Source of the DNA: Methanobacteriota archaeon | GTDB taxonomy: Archaea > Halobacteriota > Methanomicrobia > Methanomicrobiales > Methanoculleaceae | Direction of reading: 5' to 3' | Length of the DNA: 38,174 nt | NCBI GenBank assembly: GCA_030446015.1 | Contig: JASUSO010000014.1 | Location: 1 to 38,174, forward strand | Shown here: in pieces, positions 1 through 8,037 of the stretch | How positions within the stretch are numbered: position 1 is the stretch's first letter | Layout of the letters: each line of letters starts with the position of its first letter | The notes under the pieces: generated by a model | What the model saw: the letters and a program-made list of their open reading frames with translations, nothing else | The model's database searches: none | What the model was told of the DNA's origin: nothing | Made by a program: the position numbers and the translations under genes

Positions 1-2
1 GA

Positions 3-1280
3 GAGGCGCTCACCCACGCACCGGGCATCGAGAAGGTCGTCGTCCTCCGGCGCGAGATGCCGGCCGCCGAGCTCGACCCCGGGACGGAGGTCGACTACGC
101 CGATCTGGTGGCCCGTGCCGCACCCGACTGTCCGGCTGAGGCGATGGACTCGGAGGACCCGCTCTTCATCCTGTATACGAGCGGATCGACCGGCGCCCCG
201 AAGGGGATCGTCCACACCTGCGGCGGCTACATGGTCGGGACCTACTACACCACAAAGTGCGTCTTCGACGTCAAGGAGGACGATGTCTTCTGGTGCACCG
301 CCGACCCCGGCTGGATCACCGGCCACAGTTACATCGCCTACGGCCCGCTTGCGGTCGGCACGACGGTCGTCATCGTCGAGGGGACGCCGGACTACCCTGA
401 CCCGGGCGCCTACTGGCGGCTGGTCCAGGACCTCGGGGTGACGATCTTCTACACCGCGCCGACGGCCATCCGGATGTTCATGCGCTACGGCGACGAGTGG
501 CCGGCGAAGTACGACCTCTCGTCGCTCCGGGTGCTCGGCTCGGTCGGCGAACCGCTCAACCCGGAGGCGTTCGAGTGGTACTACCGCGCGATCGGCGGCA
601 CGAAGTGCCCGATCGTGGACACCTGGTGGCAGACCGAGACCGGGATGCACATGATCACCACGATGGTCGGGGAACCGATGAAACCCGGGTTTGCCGGGAG
701 ACCGATCCCGGGCGCCGTCGTGGACGTCGTCGACAGGGCGGGGAACCCCGTTCCGCCCGGCACCGGTGGGTTCCTGGTCATCAAGGAGCCCTGGCCCTCG
801 ATGCTCCGGACGGTTCACGGCAACGACGAGCGATACCGCACCTACTGGAACACCATCCCGGGCTGCTACACCGCAGGCGACCTCGCGGTGAAGGACGAGG
901 ACGGCTACATCATGGTCCTCGGCCGGGCCGACGACCTGATCGTCGTCGCCGGGCACAACATCGGGACGGCCGAGGTCGAGAGCGCGCTCGTCTCCCACGA
1001 CGCGGTGGCGGAGGCGGCGGTCATCGGCAAACCCGACGCCCTGAAGGGGAACGTCATCAAGGCGTTCGTCACCCTCCGCATGGGGGTGAGCCCCGGGAAC
1101 GGCCTCGTCGACGACCTCGCCCACCACGTCAGAAAGAGCCTCGGGCCCGTCGCGGTGCCTGCCGAGATCGAGTTCATGGACCGGCTCCCGAAGACCCGGA
1201 GCGGCAAGATCATGCGCAGAGTCTTGAAAGCCCGCGAGCTCGGGATGGACCCGGGCGACATCTCGACGCTCGAGGAGTAG
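3..1280 (+). CDS. acs: Acetyl-CoA synthetase (AMP-forming), 5'-truncated by window edge
   Basis: Activates acetate with ATP and CoA to acetyl-CoA through an acetyl-AMP intermediate, in the cytoplasm. The open frame runs to the left edge without a start ([18 protein letters not shown] precedes the track's first Met), so about the last 425 of roughly 630 residues are present. ANL-superfamily motifs are in order: phosphate-binding [11 protein letters not shown], the DTWWQTETG motif, the [14 protein letters not shown] and GRADD hinge region, and the C-terminal [10 protein letters not shown] with the catalytic lysine. The stop is followed 6 nt later by the MFS transporter start, suggesting co-transcription. 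A propionyl-CoA synthetase is possible, but the motif set fits acetyl-CoA synthetase best. Confidence 0.93.
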   Translation, partial: EALTHAPGIEKVVVLRREMPAAELDPGTEVDYADLVARAAPDCPAEAMDSEDPLFILYTSGSTGAPKGIVHTCGGYMVGTYYTTKCVFDVKEDDVFWCTADPGWITGHSYIAYGPLAVGTTVVIVEGTPDYPDPGAYWRLVQDLGVTIFYTAPTAIRMFMRYGDEWPAKYDLSSLRVLGSVGEPLNPEAFEWYYRAIGGTKCPIVDTWWQTETGMHMITTMVGEPMKPGFAGRPIPGAVVDVVDRAGNPVPPGTGGFLVIKEPWPSMLRTVHGNDERYRTYWNTIPGCYTAGDLAVKDEDGYIMVLGRADDLIVVAGHNIGTAEVESALVSHDAVAEAAVIGKPDALKGNVIKAFVTLRMGVSPGNGLVDDLAHHVRKSLGPVAVPAEIEFMDRLPKTRSGKIMRRVLKARELGMDPGDISTLEE

Positions 1281-1286
1281 GCACCC

Positions 1287-2579
1287 ATGACGGACACACC
1301 AACGATCTTCGGGTTGCCTGCAGAGAAGGGGCGCTGGGGGCTCGTCGCCCTCGGCCTCCTCATCAACCTCTGTCTCGGGAGCATCTACTCCTGGAGCGTC
1401 TTTGTCGGGCCGCTTGCGGCGTACTTCACCGAGACGCTCGGCCGGGAGGTGACGGCGGCGGAGGTCCTCCTCCCGTTCTCGGTCTTCCTCGCCTTCTTCG
1501 CGATAGCGATGCCGCTCGCCGGGAAGTACATCGAGCGCTACGGCCCGCGGAAGGTGACGGTCGTCGGCGGGCTCCTCACCGGCCTGGGGTGGCTGCTCGC
1601 CTCGACGGCGACGTCGGTCGAGGCGCTCTACGTCGTCTACGGCGTCATCGGCGGCCTTGGAGTCGGGATCGCCTACGGGGCGCCGGTCGCCGTGGCCGCC
1701 CGGTGGTTCCCGGACCGGCGGGGTCTTGCGGTGGGGCTCGCCCTCCTCGGGTTCGGGTTCTCGGCGTTTGTCACCGCGAACGCTGCAGGCGCCCTGATCG
1801 CCGCATACGGCGTGATGGCAACCTTCCAGATCTTCGGCGCCGTACTGATCGCCGTCCTGGTCCTCTCGGCCCTGCCGCTCCGGTTCCCGCCGGATGGGTG
1901 GCGGCCGGCGGGATGGACGCCGCCCGCGCCCGGGGTCGGAACGGCGCCGGTCTGCGAGTGCAACCGGGGAACGATGCTCCGGACGGGGACGTTTTATGGG
2001 CTCTTCGCCTGCTACTTCGTCGGCTGTCTTGCGGGACTGATGGCGATCTCGATCGCAAAACCGGTCGGGACCGAACTCGCCGGGGTGGACGCGGGGCTCG
2101 CGACGCTCCTCGTCGGGTTCTTCGCCGTCTTCAACGGGCTCGGGCGGCCGGCGTTCGGGGGGCTTGCCGACCGGATAACTCCACAGAAGACGGCAATGCT
2201 GACGTTTGCGCTGATCGCGGCGGCATCCGTCCTGATGTGGCTCGCACCGGGGGTGCCCGCCTACATCGTCGCGTTCGCCGTCCTCTGGGGCTGCCTTGGA
2301 GGGTGGCTTGCGATCGCGCCGACGGCGACGGCCTCCTACTTCGGGACGTGCGACTACCCGCGCTGCTACGGGGTCGTCTTCCTCGCCTACGGCGCAGGCG
2401 CCATCGCCGGGCCGCAGCTTGCCGGGTTCATCCGGACGGCGACCGGGACGTATCTCGGGGTCTTCCCCTGGGTTGCGGCCCTTGCCGCCGCAGGCTTCGC
2501 CGTCGCCTGGCTCCTGATGCGGCCGCCGGCCGTTGCCCCGGCGAGAGAGACCGTGCCGGGATCGGCGGCGGAAGACTGA
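1287..2579 (+). CDS. MFS transporter, oxalate/formate antiporter (OFA) family
   Basis: A 430-residue integral membrane protein with about 12 hydrophobic helices and a central hydrophilic loop (roughly residues 200-225), the usual MFS layout. The N-terminus (GLVALGLLINLCLGSIYSWSVFVGPL) and the GLGVGIAYGAPVAVAARWFPDRRG stretch after helix 4 are characteristic of OxlT-like carriers. The start lies 6 nt after the acs stop, with GGAG of the acs terminus serving as ribosome binding site. The link to acetyl-CoA synthetase suggests uptake or exchange of a small monocarboxylate such as acetate or formate; substrate is inferred. The 730-aa ORF overlapping it in another frame is a high-GC shadow. Confidence 0.88.
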   Translation: MTDTPTIFGLPAEKGRWGLVALGLLINLCLGSIYSWSVFVGPLAAYFTETLGREVTAAEVLLPFSVFLAFFAIAMPLAGKYIERYGPRKVTVVGGLLTGLGWLLASTATSVEALYVVYGVIGGLGVGIAYGAPVAVAARWFPDRRGLAVGLALLGFGFSAFVTANAAGALIAAYGVMATFQIFGAVLIAVLVLSALPLRFPPDGWRPAGWTPPAPGVGTAPVCECNRGTMLRTGTFYGLFACYFVGCLAGLMAISIAKPVGTELAGVDAGLATLLVGFFAVFNGLGRPAFGGLADRITPQKTAMLTFALIAAASVLMWLAPGVPAYIVAFAVLWGCLGGWLAIAPTATASYFGTCDYPRCYGVVFLAYGAGAIAGPQLAGFIRTATGTYLGVFPWVAALAAAGFAVAWLLMRPPAVAPARETVPGSAAED

Positions 2580-2621
2580 GCGTGATGGGCTCCGGAGAAC
2601 CTCTCCCCCCATCCTCCATCA

Positions 2622-2842
2622 TCGACTCACGCGAAGACCGGTTGGTTGCCCTTGAGAGTTCTCTTCGCGGCTTCGCGTCCTTCGCGTGAGACGTCGTACT
2701 ATTATCCCCAGCAAGGAACTCACGCGAAGAACGACTTCCCCCTGGGGAAGGAGTTTGAGAAGCCGTAGGCTTCGAGCCGCGAAGAACGCGAAGATCGGTC
2801 TATCTGAGAGGGAACACTTCTTCGCGTGAGGTTATACCGCCT
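2622..2842. repeat. Intergenic repeat R1 (CGCGAAGAACGCGAAG-type)
   Basis: The gap between the MFS gene and the RNase III gene holds no convincing gene. It is built from many short direct and inverted copies of TCACGCGAAGAACG and CTTCGCGGCTTCGCG. The part at 2750-2798 reappears in inverted orientation at 24009-24056 with only a few changes (shared core GTAGGCTTCGAGCCGCGAA). It looks like a dispersed, palindrome-rich intergenic element able to fold at RNA level; it may also terminate the converging transcripts. Confidence 0.7.
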
Positions 2843-2897
2843 TCTATTGACGGCCGCTTCCCGGGGGGTTGTGTGAAGCGTTCGACGGAGGGATCAG

Positions 2898-3368
2898 TTA
2901 CGCCTTCTCCGTGAGCCCGAGCCGCCGGAGCACTCCCGCGGCCGCCTCCATCCCGCCGTCCAGGTAGACGGCGCCGACGAGCGCCTCCAGGCACTCGGCG
3001 AGGACCCGGCCGGAGGTCCAGACCTTCTGGGCGGCCTCGCCCTTCCCCCACCGGACGTAGTCGGCGAGATCGAGGTCTTCTGCGAGGGCACGGAGCCGGG
3101 TCATGTTCACCAGGTTCATCTTCCTGTTGGTGATCGCGCCCTTATCGTGCGCTCCAGCGGCGACCACCGCCTCCACGACCGCGACGTTGATGACCGCGTC
3201 CCCGAGGGTGGCGAGGGCGTCCATGTGGGCGTCGGCAGGGAGGCCCGCCTCCAGGGTGTAGGCGAGGCGGGTGAGCGCCCGCTCGAGGAGGGAGCGATCG
3301 TTGAACGTATACCCGATCCGATCCTCGACCACGCCCGGGTTCCCGCGGCCGGCGTCGCTATGGCGCAT
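2898..3368 (-). CDS. RNase III-domain protein (single domain, no dsRBD)
   Basis: A 156-residue protein consisting of one RNase III endonuclease fold: N-terminal helix VEDRIGYTFNDRSLLERALT, the signature region MDALATLGDAVIN, and the second acidic motif ECLEALVGAVYLDGG. No double-stranded RNA-binding domain follows, as in Mini-III-like enzymes. Aligned to E. coli RNase III, two acidic positions differ (signature ERLEFLGD reads DALATLGD; second motif begins E, not D), so activity is uncertain. GGAG precedes the ATG, 9 nt after the cyclophilin stop, so it is probably translated from the cyclophilin transcript. Expected role is dsRNA or rRNA processing. Confidence 0.75.
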   Translation of the reverse strand: MRHSDAGRGNPGVVEDRIGYTFNDRSLLERALTRLAYTLEAGLPADAHMDALATLGDAVINVAVVEAVVAAGAHDKGAITNRKMNLVNMTRLRALAEDLDLADYVRWGKGEAAQKVWTSGRVLAECLEALVGAVYLDGGMEAAAGVLRRLGLTEKA

Positions 3369-3377
3369 AAAAAAGGA

Positions 3378-3863
3378 TTACTCCAGGACTTCCGCCTTCT
3401 CGATCCGGACGGGAACCCTTGGTCTGTCGGAGGAGTCCGTCTTCACCTTCCCGATCTTGTCGACAACGTCCATCCCTGCCACCACCTCACCGAAGACCGG
3501 GTGGGCGCTCGGCGTCCGGGGGTCGTCCCAGTCGAGGTAGGTGTTGTCCACCAGGTTGATGAAGAACTGGCTGCCGCCGGAGTTCGGGCGTCCGGTGTTC
3601 GCCATCGAGATCGTTCCCCGGACGTTCGAGTGGCCCTTCACGAACTCGTCGGTGATGGTGTAGCCCGGCCCGCCCGTCCCGGTGCCGGTGGGGTCGCCGC
3701 CCTGGATCATGAAGTTCGCGATCACGCGGTGAAAGATCGTGCCGTCGTAGAACCCGGACCGGACCAGTTTCTCGAAGTTCCCCGCGGTCACCGGCATGTC
3801 GTCGTAGAGGCGGATCGTGATATCTCCCATGGTCGTGTGGAGCACGACGTTCTTCTCAGCCAT
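3378..3863 (-). CDS. Cyclophilin-type peptidyl-prolyl cis-trans isomerase
   Basis: Catalyses cis-trans isomerisation of prolyl bonds; cytoplasmic, as no signal peptide is visible. The chain has the cyclophilin motifs [22 protein letters not shown] (catalytic Arg and Gln) and [20 protein letters not shown], at a usual single-domain length of about 161 residues. I chose ATGGCTGAG at 3863 over the track start at 3869, because GGAG sits about 9 nt from it and only 3 nt from the upstream ATG. A TATA-like AATATAAG about 40 nt upstream on the minus strand fits a short-leader promoter. It is first in a two-gene unit with the RNase III protein. Confidence 0.93.
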   Translation of the reverse strand: MAEKNVVLHTTMGDITIRLYDDMPVTAGNFEKLVRSGFYDGTIFHRVIANFMIQGGDPTGTGTGGPGYTITDEFVKGHSNVRGTISMANTGRPNSGGSQFFINLVDNTYLDWDDPRTPSAHPVFGEVVAGMDVVDKIGKVKTDSSDRPRVPVRIEKAEVLE

Positions 3864-4070
3864 AGTCATTCACTCCGTTATGGTATTGTCCCGCATTTCT
3901 ACTTATATTGATGGAGGGCGGCATGCCAGAAGACCCGCCCACCATGTCAACAAGATCACGTAAACAAACCGCAGATGTAAAAATAATTTATACGATCAGC
4001 CCGGAAGTATATGCATGTACTCAGGAGCGAACACTCCCCGTCCGACCCACGTCAACGGAGGGATTCCAGG

Positions 4071-4757
4071 ATGAACCGCCGGGCGCCGGTCTTCATCATC
4101 ACCGGCGGGCAGGGCCAGTGCAAGACGACGTTCCTGCACCTGGTTCTCGGGCTCATCGTCGGGCTGAACGTCCGGGTCCGCGGGATCATCGCTCCCGGGC
4201 ATATGCGGGACGGGCGGCGGTCGGGGTTCACCCTGGTCGACCTCGCCACCGGCGAGCACGAGGAGCTCTGCTCGGTCGACCCCGACCCCCGGTGCGAGGC
4301 CCACGGCCGGTTCTACTTCCGCCCCGAAGGGCTCGCGTTCGGCCGCCGGGCGCTCGCGCCGCCGGACCCGCGGGAGACCGATCTGCTGGTCATCGACGAG
4401 GTGGGGAGGTTCGAACTCCAGGGCGGGGTCTGGGCGGAGCAGCTCGACCACCTGCTCGCCCACCCGCACCCGCCGATGGTCTGGACGGTCCGGCGCCGGC
4501 TCCTCGACACCGTCGTCGAACGGTGGAAGATCACGAACCCGGTCGTGGTGGACGTCGGGGCCGCGAGTGTCATGGAGACGGCGGACGCCGTGATGGATGC
4601 CGTTTGGGAGTGGCGCGAGGCGCAGACGTTCTCTGCGGCCAGGACGCCTCTGACCCCGGGGGACCGCATCGGCGCTCCGGCACTCGCGGATACGGCCGCC
4701 GGGGCGTCGCGGAACTCCCCGGTGATCCTACGGCGCTGCTACGGCCCGGAGGAGTGA
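4071..4757 (+). CDS. Nucleoside-triphosphatase, THEP1/NTPase_1-like
   Basis: A 228-residue P-loop NTPase of the THEP1 type. An N-terminal strand leads into a Walker A-like loop, ITGGQGQCKTTF, and a Walker B segment LLVIDEVGRFEL is typical of this family. The glycine normally preceding the P-loop lysine is cysteine here, which is unusual and may weaken nucleotide binding. The start at 4071 is chosen because GGAGG stands 9 nt upstream; the track's start at 4011 lies in the leader. A TATA-like AATTTATAC lies near 3985. It is divergent from the cyclophilin gene. Cellular role is unknown. Confidence 0.75.
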   Translation: MNRRAPVFIITGGQGQCKTTFLHLVLGLIVGLNVRVRGIIAPGHMRDGRRSGFTLVDLATGEHEELCSVDPDPRCEAHGRFYFRPEGLAFGRRALAPPDPRETDLLVIDEVGRFELQGGVWAEQLDHLLAHPHPPMVWTVRRRLLDTVVERWKITNPVVVDVGAASVMETADAVMDAVWEWREAQTFSAARTPLTPGDRIGAPALADTAAGASRNSPVILRRCYGPEE

Positions 4758-4770
4758 AGGGAGCCGCCCC

Positions 4771-5157
4771 TCACTCTATTTCAAGCGCTTTTACGGCGGC
4801 CCGCCCGATCAGCTCCGGCGCTATTGCCTCGTACTCCTCGCCGTTGTAGCGGAGCGTCCGGCACTCCGCCTCCACCTCCCCGCAGGTCTCGCAGGACTCA
4901 CAGGATGCGCAGGCACAGGCCGTCGCGGTCACCTCGACCCCTTCGAGGAGTTCTTCTATCGGGATGCCGTTGAAGAGGAGGCTCTCCGGCTCCCCGACCC
5001 GCTCGATCACCCGGACGGCGACCCCCTCCATCTCGAGGAGCATGCGGATCTCCGCGAGGACCGCCGCAAGGGTCATCCCGGTCTCCTCGAACTCTTCGCG
5101 GGTCTTCTCGATCTCGTTTCCGATATGCTTCCATTCGATGACGAGTTCCTTCTTCAT
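4771..5157 (-). CDS. DUF2703 family protein (copy 1)
   Basis: A 128-residue protein sharing the frame [22 protein letters not shown] and PELIGRAAVKAL with two other copies in the window. A central Cys cluster (ACACASCESCETCG) replaces the CASCACITG of the other copies, so metal or thiol chemistry is plausible but unproven. The CERCG pair seen near residue 20 in the others is absent (TREEFEETG), so this copy has diverged. I chose the ATG at 5157, which gives MKKELVIEW like its paralogue and proper spacing to GAGGAG. It is the last gene of the first arsenic/thiol operon. Confidence 0.8.
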   Translation of the reverse strand: MKKELVIEWKHIGNEIEKTREEFEETGMTLAAVLAEIRMLLEMEGVAVRVIERVGEPESLLFNGIPIEELLEGVEVTATACACASCESCETCGEVEAECRTLRYNGEEYEAIAPELIGRAAVKALEIE

Positions 5158-5271
5158 GTATACCATCTCCTCTGTAACCGGCGGGAGATCTTCTGCCGCC
5201 CCTCTGGGCTACTACCGGGATCAGGATCGTGCCGCCCGACACAGATCGGCTCGACAGACCGCACCGGCAAC

Positions 5272-5430
5272 CTACTCATCTTCCGGCTCGGGTTCTTCTT
5301 TCTTCTCCTTCGGGACGATCCCTGTCCCGCAGCAACCGCCGCCGCTCCCGCAGCCGCAGCCGGAAGAGAAGAGTTTTTTCACCCGCGATCCGACACATCC
5401 TTCTTCATGCTTTTCATTGCTGTCTGTCAT
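5272..5430 (-). CDS. Small Cys-rich protein A (52 aa), not in ORF track
   Basis: A 52-codon frame reading MTDSNEKHEEGCVGSRVKKL, then a Cys/Gly cluster SSGCGCGSGGGCCGTG, then IVPKEKKEEPEPEDE. The architecture (MTD/MAD start, basic R-hK-L helix, Cys cluster, hydrophobic pair plus P/S-K, charged KKE tail) recurs in two further short frames at 9042-9182 and 13116-13262, which argues that it is real. GAGTGA lies upstream of the ATG. It sits between the DUF2703 gene and a DGC-domain gene in one operon. A small metal- or thiol-binding protein is inferred; I know no named family for it. Confidence 0.65.
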   Translation of the reverse strand: MTDSNEKHEEGCVGSRVKKLFSSGCGCGSGGGCCGTGIVPKEKKEEPEPEDE

Positions 5431-5476
5431 GTCGTCACTCTCGCTCCAGCAGATGCGCCGGAGTGTTTTACGCTGA

Positions 5477-5664
5477 CTAACTGTTTGCGGTGCCGGCGTA
5501 TGAAGGTTTTAGTCTCATTACTCTCGAATCCCGGGCGCAGGCACAGACTGGAGCCCGGCAGGAGGTGGGACACGCGAGCAGCATTGCGGCGAGAAAGTCT
5601 ATCCCGATCCCGGCGAAGAGCACCCCGACAATGCGCCGCATCCACTGTTCGAAGATCTCCGCTG
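5477..5664 (-). pseudogene. Possible C-terminal remnant of a CcdA/ArsG-like membrane protein
   Basis: Directly after the DGC-domain gene a minus-strand frame reads LKAAEIFEQWMRRIVGVLFAGIG then IDFLAAMLLAC. This resembles the last transmembrane helix of cytochrome c biogenesis (CcdA) or related thiol-transport proteins that often travel with thioredoxin and arsenic permeases. No start codon with a ribosome site is present and the frame then drifts into unremarkable sequence ending at TAG (5477-5479). It is probably the tail of a deleted gene; a short real membrane peptide starting at MRRIVG cannot be excluded. Confidence 0.3.
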
Positions 5665-5667
5665 CCT

Positions 5668-6021
5668 TCAGCTCCTGATCGCCTCCATAACGGCAGCCGA
5701 AAGGCGTTCTATCTCGTCGAACCGGGGTTCGGCCATCCCGTTCTTTGCGATGCCGCAGTCAGTCGCGACCAGATGCAGATCCGGCTCGACCCCGAGCGCC
5801 TGTACCTTCTTCCTCCCGCAACAGTCGCCGCACCCGTCAAGCACCAGGATCCGATCCGCGTGCCGGACCGCGACCTCCAGCGACGCCGTCGGCCGTGTGG
5901 CCGCGACGCACGTCTCGACCGCCCCGCAGGAACTGCGGAGGAGCATCGCACCGGTCTGGGCCGTCAGTTTCCCGGTGTTCGAGAGCCCCGAACAGGCAAC
6001 GATGGTGAACGCCATACTCAT
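5668..6021 (-). CDS. DGC-domain putative zinc-binding protein
   Basis: A 117-residue protein with the family hallmark DGCGDCCGRK near residue 63, plus N-terminal VACSGLSNTGKLT and mid-protein CGAVETCVA cysteines. The DGC family is annotated as putative zinc-binding and often lies beside thioredoxin and arsenic or sulfur genes. Two in-frame ATGs (6021 and 6015) share one GGAG site, so the start is uncertain by two codons. It follows the arsC remnant in the operon. A homologous domain is fused to DUF2703 in the gene at 9756-10628, suggesting the two domains cooperate. Confidence 0.8.
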   Translation of the reverse strand: MSMAFTIVACSGLSNTGKLTAQTGAMLLRSSCGAVETCVAATRPTASLEVAVRHADRILVLDGCGDCCGRKKVQALGVEPDLHLVATDCGIAKNGMAEPRFDEIERLSAAVMEAIRS

Positions 6022-6044
6022 TCTTCTCCAAACCTTGCGCCGAT

Positions 6045-6212
6045 TCAGCTCGTAATCTCGTCCCGGATCCCCCGGACGCCCGCCATGACCTCCTCGTCGA
6101 TGCCGGCCGAGAAGGCCTGGTAACGGTCGCCGTAGCGGGCGTTCATGTAGCCCTCCGCCGTCTGCGACCGGGCGGCGTTATGGGTGCAGACGAAGAGGAC
6201 CCTCTTCTTCAC
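6045..6212 (-). pseudogene. Internally deleted arsenate reductase (arsC), copy 1
   Basis: A 55-codon frame from GTG reads [20 protein letters not shown], which is the N-terminus of LMW-phosphatase-type arsenate reductase with the intact CX5R loop CTHNAARS, then [17 protein letters not shown]. It jumps straight to EEVMAGVRGIRDEITS, resembling the family C-terminus (family length about 130-140). The central region with the other catalytic elements is missing, so normal activity is unlikely. It starts 4 nt after the DUF2703 stop, the same arrangement as at 9605-9751. A retained shortened peptide with a CX5R loop cannot be ruled out. Confidence 0.75.
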
Positions 6213-6216
6213 GGTA

Positions 6217-6609
6217 TCACTCCAGTCCGAGCGCCTTCAGCGCCGCCCGGGCGATCAGCTCCGGCGGGATCGACTCGTAGCGCTTGCCGTCGTACTCGAC
6301 CGCACGGCACTCGGCGTCGTCCTGTCCGGTGATGCAGGCGCAGGAGGCGCAGGGCGTGGCTGTAACCTCCATGTCTTCGATGAGGTTCTCAAGCGGCACG
6401 CCGTTGAAGAGGATGCTGTTTGAGTCCGCTATCGCTTCGTTTTCAAGGACGGTCTCGATGAACCGGACCGCGATTCCCTCTTCCTCGAGGATGGGGCGCA
6501 TCTGCTCGACGACGTCAATCACCGCCCGGCCGGTCGCGCCGCAGCGCTCGCAGGTGTTCTCGATGTCTCTTCCGACATGTTTCCATTCGATGACCAGTTC
6601 GTTCTTCAT
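6217..6609 (-). CDS. DUF2703 family protein (copy 2)
   Basis: A 130-residue paralogue with the pattern [36 protein letters not shown] and [18 protein letters not shown]. The CERCG and CASCAC cysteines suggest metal or redox chemistry. It is nearly identical in layout to the C-terminal half of the fusion protein at 9756-10628. Its ATG overlaps the ACR3 stop (ATGA), indicating translational coupling to arsenite export. Whether it acts as an As(III)-binding protein, chaperone or redox partner is inference. Confidence 0.85.
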   Translation of the reverse strand: MKNELVIEWKHVGRDIENTCERCGATGRAVIDVVEQMRPILEEEGIAVRFIETVLENEAIADSNSILFNGVPLENLIEDMEVTATPCASCACITGQDDAECRAVEYDGKRYESIPPELIARAALKALGLE

Positions 6610-7718
6610 GGTAGCCCCTCACGTGGCGCAGGACAATGTGCTTCGACCACTCCTCCGTACCAGCGGTCCCGGAGCCGGAGGGCGACGTTCACGAGCGAGA
6701 TCAGCACCGGCACCTCGAGCAGCGGCCCGACGACGGTGGCAAACGCCACGCCCGAGCCGATCCCGAAGACCCCGATGGCAACGGCGATGGCGAGTTCGAA
6801 GTTGTTGCTCGCGGCGGTGAACGCAAGCGACGTTGACCTCCCGTAGTCGACGCCGACCTTCCAGCTCATCCAGAAGCTTGCGAAGAACATGATCAGGAAG
6901 TAGAGGGTGAGCGGGATGGCGATCCGGACGACGTCGAGCGGCAGCGCCACGATGTTGCCGCCCTGCGTCGAGAACATCACCACGATCGTGAAGAGCAGGG
7001 CGACGAGCGTGATCGGCGAGATCTTCGGGATGAACCGGGTATGATACCACTCCTTCGACTTCACCCGGAGGAGCGCAAAGCGGGTCAGGAATCCGGCGAT
7101 GAACGGGATGCCCAGGTAAATGAAGACCGTGACGGCGACGCCCGAGATGGTGATCGGCACCTCCGTCCCGGCGCCGATGCCAAGGAGCGGCGGGAGGACG
7201 GTGATGAAGACATAGGCGTAGGGAGCATAGAAGAGCACCTGGAAGATCGAATTGACGCCGACGATCGCGGCGCAGTACTCGCAGTCGCCCTTCGCGAGAT
7301 CGTTCCAGACGATGACCATGGCGATGCACCGGGCGAGGCCGACCAGGATAAGGCCGTACATGAACTCCGGCCGGTCGGCGAGGAAGGTCGCCGCGAGAAG
7401 GAACATCAGTACCGGGCCGACGACCCAGTTCTGGACGAGGGAGAGGCCGAGTACCCGGGTGTCCCGGAAGACCCGGCCGAGCTCCTCGTAGCGGACTTTC
7501 GCGAGCGGCGGGTACATCATCAGGATCAGCCCGAGCGCGATCGGGATGGATGTGGTGCCGATCGAGAACCCCGTGATCGCCTCCGGCACGCCGGGGAGGA
7601 AGTAGCCGATGGCGACGCCGGCCGCCATCGCAAGGACAATCCAGAGGGTCAGGTAGCGGTCGAGGAAGGAGAGCCGGGAACCGGGGGCCTTCGGATGAAT
7701 CTGGTCGATGGTGCCCAT
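6606..7718 (-). CDS. arsB: ACR3-family arsenite efflux transporter
   Basis: A 370-residue membrane protein with about ten hydrophobic helices that exports As(III) across the cytoplasmic membrane. The ACR3 signature [19 protein letters not shown] carries the conserved cysteine used in arsenite transport, followed by [29 protein letters not shown] marks the second half. Length is typical. It begins 6 nt after the preceding CC-motif protein, with AGGTGA as ribosome site, and overlaps the DUF2703 start by ATGA. It is the strongest single marker that this island handles arsenic. Confidence 0.95.
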   Translation of the reverse strand: MGTIDQIHPKAPGSRLSFLDRYLTLWIVLAMAAGVAIGYFLPGVPEAITGFSIGTTSIPIALGLILMMYPPLAKVRYEELGRVFRDTRVLGLSLVQNWVVGPVLMFLLAATFLADRPEFMYGLILVGLARCIAMVIVWNDLAKGDCEYCAAIVGVNSIFQVLFYAPYAYVFITVLPPLLGIGAGTEVPITISGVAVTVFIYLGIPFIAGFLTRFALLRVKSKEWYHTRFIPKISPITLVALLFTIVVMFSTQGGNIVALPLDVVRIAIPLTLYFLIMFFASFWMSWKVGVDYGRSTSLAFTAASNNFELAIAVAIGVFGIGSGVAFATVVGPLLEVPVLISLVNVALRLRDRWYGGVVEAHCPAPREGLP

Positions 7719-7724
7719 CGCCGG

Positions 7725-8012
7725 TCACCTGCAGCAATCGCAGCTGCCGGGGCGCCGATCGGCCCGGTACTCCCTCACGAGCGCGGCTGCATACAGCGTT
7801 TCCCCACCCGGAGGAACGTAGTTATGCTCGCGGACCCGCCGGACCAGCTCCTCGCCGAGGGCGACATCATCACCGGTCCCCATCGCGGCGACCTCCGCAA
7901 AGACCGCATCAAGCATCGTAAACCCAATCGCAACTCCTCCGACATCAATCCGCCGGATCTGCTGCAGGGCATTTGCGGCACAGCAGGGTATCTTCTCCCG
8001 TCTGGAATCCAT
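7725..8012 (-). CDS. Small CC-motif protein of unknown function (copy 1)
   Basis: A 95-residue protein opening RREKIPCCAANALQQIRRID followed by VGGVAIGFTMLDAVFAEV, and ending in the Cys-rich tail GSCDCCR. A paralogue at 11135-11404 shares the CCAA, RRI-VGG-V-G and YN/NY-P segments, and both lie directly downstream of an ArsP-type permease. AGGTGA precedes the ATG with 7-nt spacing. I do not recognise a named family. The vicinal cysteines and constant linkage to metal-efflux permeases suggest a soluble metal-delivery or sensing partner (inference). Confidence 0.75.
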   Translation of the reverse strand: MDSRREKIPCCAANALQQIRRIDVGGVAIGFTMLDAVFAEVAAMGTGDDVALGEELVRRVREHNYVPPGGETLYAAALVREYRADRRPGSCDCCR

Positions 8013-8037
8013 GTTACAATCACCTCATAACAGGCCG

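Noticed and set aside
497-2689. 730-aa plus-strand ORF, the longest in the track
   Set aside because: It is Arg/Pro/Gly-rich and overlaps acs and the MFS transporter, whose frames show clear family motifs; a high-GC shadow.
3908-4849. 313-aa ORF across the NTPase gene
   Set aside because: Out-of-frame shadow; its first 40 residues lie in the NTPase leader and have no motif.
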